Source: JBGTFE01 sp036403235
GTDB taxonomy: Bacteria; Acidobacteriota; Blastocatellia; Pyrinomonadales; Pyrinomonadaceae
Assembly (NCBI GenBank): GCA_036403235.1
Contig: DASWRI010000013.1
Location: 1 to 30,404 of the forward strand
Length of the DNA: 30,404 nucleotides
Direction of reading: 5' to 3'
Part shown: piece by piece, positions 26,549 through 30,404 of the stretch
Layout of the letters: each line of letters begins with the position of its first letter
Position numbering within the stretch: position 1 is the stretch's first letter
Position numbers and translations under genes: made by a program
The notes under the pieces: model-generated
What the model saw: the letters and a program-made list of their open reading frames with translations, nothing else
Database searches by the model: none
What the model was told of the DNA's origin: nothing

Positions 26549-27370
26549 ATGAAAACAATCGTTTCCTTAACCTGCAAAGTTTTCTTTTTGGTCGTTTTAA
26601 CGAACGGCTGCGGTTTTCTAAAATCGACGGTCGATAAAACTCCGGGCACACAAAATTCGGTTACCGTCGAATCACAAAAAAATGAAAACAGCGCGATTGT
26701 AAAAACCGGTTCGACATTATGTCAAAACGCTTACAATCCAATCGCTGCCGACTTGGAAAGAAAATACCGCGTAACGACAAACGGCTTGCCGGCGCATGAG
26801 ATGACTGAAACTTATCGCGATATTACGGCTGATTCATTTGTCGTTCATTCGGATTTTGCGGGCGCGAAAGACTCTGACGTGAAAACCGACATTAAATGGC
26901 TTTGCACGGCGGAAGGCTTAACGCCGAACGACTTTGACGGCAATACGATGCAGACGAAAAACGGCGTCAGCGGCAAATTTGAAACTCTAAAAGTTACGGG
27001 CGTTTCGCTGCCCGCCGAAGCGCGCTGGAAAACGGGCGAAAAGTGGAACGCAAAATACGACGTCAAATACACGATGCAGTTTCCAAACTCGCAGATGCGC
27101 GGCGAAGGCGACGGGACAGTCGACGGCGCGGGCGAAATTCTCGGCGAAGAAACGGTAACCGTTCCCGCCGGAACTTTTCAGGCGTTGAAAGTCCGGACCG
27201 TAACCAAAATGAATATAACCGTTAAAGTTGGCGGAACGTCGATGCCGAATCAGTTTTCGCTTGAAACCCTCACGTGGTTTGCCAAAGACATCGGCAAAGT
27301 AAAATCAGTGAACACTTTAGGCGGCACAAACGTCGGCTCGACCGAATTATTGTCGATTAATAATCGTTAA
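26549..27370 (+). CDS. Lipoprotein, TapB/DUF3108-like
   Basis: Protein of 273 aa with a lipoprotein signal (FFLVVLTNGC, Cys21). The mature part starts after a short Ser/Lys linker. NAYNPIAADLERKYRV, TVTVPAGTFQALKVRTV and ETLTWFAKDIGKVKSV are features of the beta-rich proteins often annotated as DUF3108 or TapB-like, thought to be lipid- or surface-associated. Role in this operon unknown. The gene starts 8 nt after the preceding stop, so translation is probably coupled. Confidence 0.7.
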   Translation: MKTIVSLTCKVFFLVVLTNGCGFLKSTVDKTPGTQNSVTVESQKNENSAIVKTGSTLCQNAYNPIAADLERKYRVTTNGLPAHEMTETYRDITADSFVVHSDFAGAKDSDVKTDIKWLCTAEGLTPNDFDGNTMQTKNGVSGKFETLKVTGVSLPAEARWKTGEKWNAKYDVKYTMQFPNSQMRGEGDGTVDGAGEILGEETVTVPAGTFQALKVRTVTKMNITVKVGGTSMPNQFSLETLTWFAKDIGKVKSVNTLGGTNVGSTELLSINNR

Positions 27371-27398
27371 TTTTCAAAAACAAAAGGAGAAATCAAAT

Positions 27399-27782
27399 AT
27401 GTCAAAAAAAACATTACATAAAATCAGTCTTTCGTTGGTCGCGCTCGCGCTCGCTCCGCTGACCGGGATAAATACTTTGGCGGCGACGGATAAATTAGTC
27501 ACGCAGCGTTTCGCGCGGAAAAAAAACAATTTGCAAACGGCAAAAGAGCGACAGGAAATTATCAGAAAAATAATTGCCGAAACGCTCGGCGCTGACCTTA
27601 AAAAAGTCGTCGCCAACGCGCATTTCGTCAAAGATTTAGGCGGCGATTCGATTGCTTTGACGGAACTGCGTTTCCAGCTCGAAGAAAAGTTTAATCTCAA
27701 AATCTCAAACGAGCAGGCGGAAAAAATGCCGTATGTGCGCGACGTTTTCGCTTTTGTTGAAAGTCATTATGTGCCGAAATAA
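27399..27782 (+). CDS. Acyl-carrier-protein-family domain with an N-terminal signal peptide
   Basis: Protein of 127 aa. Residues 1-29 form a Sec-type signal (KKTLHKISLSLVALALAPL, then NTLAA). After a basic linker, residues about 48-125 match the ACP fold: RQEIIRKIIAETLGADLKKV, HFVKDLGGDS with S84 at the phosphopantetheine position, LTELRFQLEEKFNLKI and EQAEKMPYVRDVFAFV. Start is fixed by AGGAG 9 nt before the ATG, and there is no internal Met before residue 110, so a cytosolic form is not favoured. ACPs normally act in the cytosol with a ketosynthase or acyltransferase; none is nearby. Sec export before folding would make phosphopantetheinylation hard, so it may be unmodified, act as a structural protein, or be modified by an unusual route. 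Confidence 0.8.
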   Translation: MSKKTLHKISLSLVALALAPLTGINTLAATDKLVTQRFARKKNNLQTAKERQEIIRKIIAETLGADLKKVVANAHFVKDLGGDSIALTELRFQLEEKFNLKISNEQAEKMPYVRDVFAFVESHYVPK

Positions 27783-27818
27783 AGCTCGAAAATCGTCAAA
27801 ACCGTAGAGTTTTCCAAA

Positions 27819-29582
27819 ATGAAAAAACGTCTATTACCGATGAAAAATAAACTTGCCAAAATCATAAGTTTCAATTTGTGCTTCGCGATTCTGCTCACTT
27901 CTTTTACGATTTCCGTAAAGCCGCAGACAAACCCGCCGGTGGTCAAAGGAATGGAAACCATTGACGCACCCGTCGAAGCCTCGGTTAAACCGTCACTGAC
28001 AATCGTCGGTCTGGGCGTAAAAATCGGCGGCAAGACCGAAAACGACGGAAAGCGGTTTGATGTCAGGATTACCGTCACGCCGCCGCAGGGCGCGCCCGTT
28101 TCGCTACCCGCCAAAATTGACGATGCGGGCAGGTTTGAAATTCCTTTCGCTCAAACTAATTCTACGGGCACATACGCCGTCAAAATCGTTGCGCCGGATG
28201 GAAAAGGGACGACGAGCGCTTCGTTTGAAGTACTCTCGCCCGCCGACGCTTTTGCACGTCCCGCCGATACTGCCGCCGAATTGCTCGAAGCGACCGGCGA
28301 AACTGTAGATGCCGGTCAAGAATTAATCGATTCTTTACCGCCTTCGCCGCCGAAAGAAGAGCTGAAGGCGAAAATTGACAAATTAAAAGAGAATCTCGCT
28401 CAATCTTCGGATATCGTCGGTAAATTTCGCCAATCGCTCGCACGCCTCGCTCAGATTCCCGAACGCAATCCGGAGATGACAGGAGCGTTTGAGGAAATAA
28501 TTGAAAAGCTCGACGCGAAAACATCTGAAGCCAAAAATCAAACTGTTTCGCTGCGCCGGCAAATCGCCAACTCCAGAAAAGACGGCGTACGCTGCGATAA
28601 ATTAGACACCGCCAATGAAGCTTTCAACGCGATTTCGTTCGCGCTCAACCTCAATTCCAAGTTAATCGACCTTATAAAAAACTTTGCGATTGATAAAGGA
28701 ACGCCGCGCCTGCTTGCGGCTTTCGCAGAAGGCAGCGGAAGAGCTCCGAATGCCGCGACCAACCTTTTTTTGTCCGACACGCTGAAATTTTCCGTTTCGG
28801 TTTTGACCGGCGGCCTACCGTCTCCGGTCGGCTGGGCAATGAACGGCATCGGCATCATCAACGACATCGCGCAGCTTCAGACCGCAAAAGTTTTCGACCA
28901 ATACTGCGAACGCTTCGAAGGCCCGGTTGACGGAACTTTCGGTATAAAATTTATTAACAATCTCGAATTATTCTGGTCTTACAACATGACTTTGAAGGGC
29001 AAACTTTCACTGCGTTACGCCAAACAATCGCAGCCGAACGAAGCGGTTCATTTCACCGGGCAGCTCGAAGGCAACGCGACGAACATCGACATCAAGGAAA
29101 ATTTTATCTCAATAAATCCAAATCTCAAGCCGTTTTTAATCGCCCGCCGCGCTTATTCTCCGCCGACCGTGCCGTATGTCGAGGATTTCGGTACGTTTGC
29201 CAGAATGGCGGCTCCCGGTTATTTCCGCATCTCGGTTGAAGGCGAAATGAATAACGGAAAGCTTGCGCTCAAATGGCTGCCCGCGACAAATGATTTTTCA
29301 AAAGCATTCGCGGGAAAAGCTCTGTATATTTTTGTCATCCAGATTCCGCTCATAACCATCGTCGATTTGCCGATGCAAAACGCTTCGTTTATTTTTTCGC
29401 GCGCAATGGGAAATACGCCGACTTTCGACGTCGTTCTGGACGCGGCAAAAACTTCGCAGACAATCACGCGTGCCTTCACGCGCAATTTTGACGACCCGAA
29501 AGGCGAATTTGTGATTGCGATGAAAATCAACGTCAAGGCCTGTAATCCCGGATGCCTAAATAACAAAATCATTGAAAGATAA
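27819..29582 (+). CDS. Large exported orphan protein with helical core
   Basis: Protein of 587 aa and last of the run. A signal peptide (about 1-35, KLAKIISFNLCFAILLTSF, ending near KPQ) is followed by an Ig/carboxypeptidase-regulatory-like beta domain (about 50-140, RFDVRITVTPPQGAPVSLPA and GTYAVKIVAPDGKGTTSASF). Next comes a long helical part (about 155-270) with KEELKAKIDKLKENLAQSSD and EEIIEKLDAKTSEAKNQ, likely coiled coil, then a C-terminal beta-rich part with aromatic strands (FGIKFINNLELFWSYNMTL). Four Cys residues appear in the mature part, including the CNPGC pair near the end. No known family is recognised. Ribosome binding site is weak (GTAGAG). Confidence 0.7.
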   Translation: MKKRLLPMKNKLAKIISFNLCFAILLTSFTISVKPQTNPPVVKGMETIDAPVEASVKPSLTIVGLGVKIGGKTENDGKRFDVRITVTPPQGAPVSLPAKIDDAGRFEIPFAQTNSTGTYAVKIVAPDGKGTTSASFEVLSPADAFARPADTAAELLEATGETVDAGQELIDSLPPSPPKEELKAKIDKLKENLAQSSDIVGKFRQSLARLAQIPERNPEMTGAFEEIIEKLDAKTSEAKNQTVSLRRQIANSRKDGVRCDKLDTANEAFNAISFALNLNSKLIDLIKNFAIDKGTPRLLAAFAEGSGRAPNAATNLFLSDTLKFSVSVLTGGLPSPVGWAMNGIGIINDIAQLQTAKVFDQYCERFEGPVDGTFGIKFINNLELFWSYNMTLKGKLSLRYAKQSQPNEAVHFTGQLEGNATNIDIKENFISINPNLKPFLIARRAYSPPTVPYVEDFGTFARMAAPGYFRISVEGEMNNGKLALKWLPATNDFSKAFAGKALYIFVIQIPLITIVDLPMQNASFIFSRAMGNTPTFDVVLDAAKTSQTITRAFTRNFDDPKGEFVIAMKINVKACNPGCLNNKIIER

Positions 29583-29681
29583 CATACTTGATTTTGGACG
29601 AAGTATCTTATCCTGAATAATCGACAACAGGCGAATCTCCAGATATTTATTCACAAGTTTGCCTGTAATTTAGGAAGAAGA

Positions 29682-29705
29682 GTCAGGCGTGTTACAGCGC
29701 CTGAC
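29682..29705. terminator. Stem-loop between convergent genes, probable terminator
   Basis: GTCAGGCG (29682-29689) and CGCCTGAC (29698-29705) with an 8-nt loop, followed by CCTTTATTTT on the plus strand. It lies between the last exported gene and the convergent gene at the right edge. Confidence 0.65.
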
Positions 29706-29738
29706 CCTTTATTTTGAGAAAGCTTAGCCGTCCGGGCG

Positions 29739-30404
29739 CTAAGGCAGGGCCAGAAAGTCCAAGTCTTCACGTTCCTCGTCAACAAACACAACTTGCGGTG
29801 CAAACTGATAACGTTTCGATGAAATCGACAGGACGTAATTCTCTCCGACTGCGACCTCATCAAATCGATAATAGCCGAATGAACTTGAACGCGCCGTCCG
29901 TGTATTACCTTGTGAATCGGTCATAACAACTATGGCATTTAGTAAGCCTATATCTTTGCCTCTAATCACTCTGCCCGAAATTGAAACGGTTGCCGCTGTC
30001 GGAACAGCCTGAATAATCGCAAACGGAGAAAGCGACGAAAGAGGCGTTGTGCAAAAATTCGACGGAGTATTGCCGCTCGCTGCCGTCCGGTTGACCCACG
30101 CGAAACCTTCGAGATGATAAATTCGCAGATTTGGGAAAACTGTTGCCAGCGCAGGCAGATTAAAGCAAACTGTAGGCGAACCTGCATAAACGGCACTCGT
30201 TGCAATATCGTAAGTTAGACCGCTCGAAGTTCCGGACGGAAGCGGCGGCAACACGGTTAGATTAAGCGGAATCTCCTGCGTTGCGCCTGCCGTCGTTATG
30301 CCCGGAAATGTTATTGTTGCGTCGCCGACGGTAACGTTTACCGTTTGAGGCGACAGGTCGGAATCATCTGCCGAAACCTTTAGACTTTTTGCATTATTAT
30401 TTGT
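29739..30404 (-). CDS. C-terminal part of a surface protein with carboxypeptidase-regulatory-like domain, cut by window edge
   Basis: The minus-strand frame is open through the right edge; the first GTG inside (30254) is not the true start. The upstream part reads VTVGDATITFPGITTAGATQ. It is followed by TYDIATSAVYAGSPTVCFNL and SLSPFAII, a module I associate with Acidobacteriota surface proteins, and then a carboxypeptidase-regulatory-like beta-sandwich (SISGRVIRGKDIGLLNAIVV, GYYRFDEVAVGENYVLSIS) ending at the stop. The protein is probably secreted or cell-surface. The rest of it, including signal peptide and any sorting signal, lies outside. Confidence 0.8.
   Translation of the reverse strand, partial: TNNNAKSLKVSADDSDLSPQTVNVTVGDATITFPGITTAGATQEIPLNLTVLPPLPSGTSSGLTYDIATSAVYAGSPTVCFNLPALATVFPNLRIYHLEGFAWVNRTAASGNTPSNFCTTPLSSLSPFAIIQAVPTAATVSISGRVIRGKDIGLLNAIVVMTDSQGNTRTARSSSFGYYRFDEVAVGENYVLSISSKRYQFAPQVVFVDEEREDLDFLALP

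Overview
The window reads as a piece of chromosome from an Acidobacteriota bacterium, most likely class Blastocatellia (Pyrinomonadaceae-like). This is inferred from gene content, not from a marker gene. The signs are an Oar-like TonB-dependent receptor with an N-terminal carboxypeptidase-regulatory domain, secreted proteins with repeats of the type 'DGDGxxDxAVFRPSxGxWY', a very large propeller-type sensor kinase, a CHAT-TPR protein next to an ECF sigma factor, and a cell-surface module typical of the group at the right edge. I see no rRNA, tRNA, CRISPR array or intact insertion sequence.

Left third (1-12.2 kb): a GT4 glycosyltransferase truncated by the window edge, then a TonB-dependent receptor, both on the plus strand. 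Convergent to them is a minus-strand block made of a two-component system (1188-aa periplasmic-propeller sensor kinase, then a NarL-type response regulator) and two tandem paralogous secreted proteins carrying PPC-like domains and FG-GAP-like repeats. A nearly identical inverted-repeat site (ACCACCTACACARGTGGK) lies about 90 nt upstream of both the response regulator and the first FG-GAP gene. This suggests that the regulator controls itself and the secreted pair.

Middle (12.3-18.3 kb): an IsdG/ABM-type monooxygenase in an operon with a DEAD-box RNA helicase, a spermidine-synthase-like methyltransferase-fold protein, and a Tat-exported right-handed beta-helix protein with a phage-tail 'TQTLTNKTI' linker. 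Next comes a gene-poor stretch of about 950 nt holding decayed pieces of an FG-GAP repeat protein (minus strand) and of a TonB-dependent receptor C-terminus (plus strand).

Right part (18.3-29.6 kb): a co-directional plus-strand block. It starts with an exported PPC-TPR-CHAT peptidase-like protein, an ECF sigma factor and a single-pass membrane protein placed like an anti-sigma factor. After a terminator comes a tight run of seven genes: two small exported PPC-like proteins, two lipoproteins, an orphan protein with a His-rich tail, a carrier protein of the ACP family that carries a signal peptide, and a 587-aa exported orphan. The exported ACP and the CHAT/sigma/exported-protein neighbourhood are the best candidates here for something undescribed. 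The window ends with the C-terminal part of a minus-strand surface protein.
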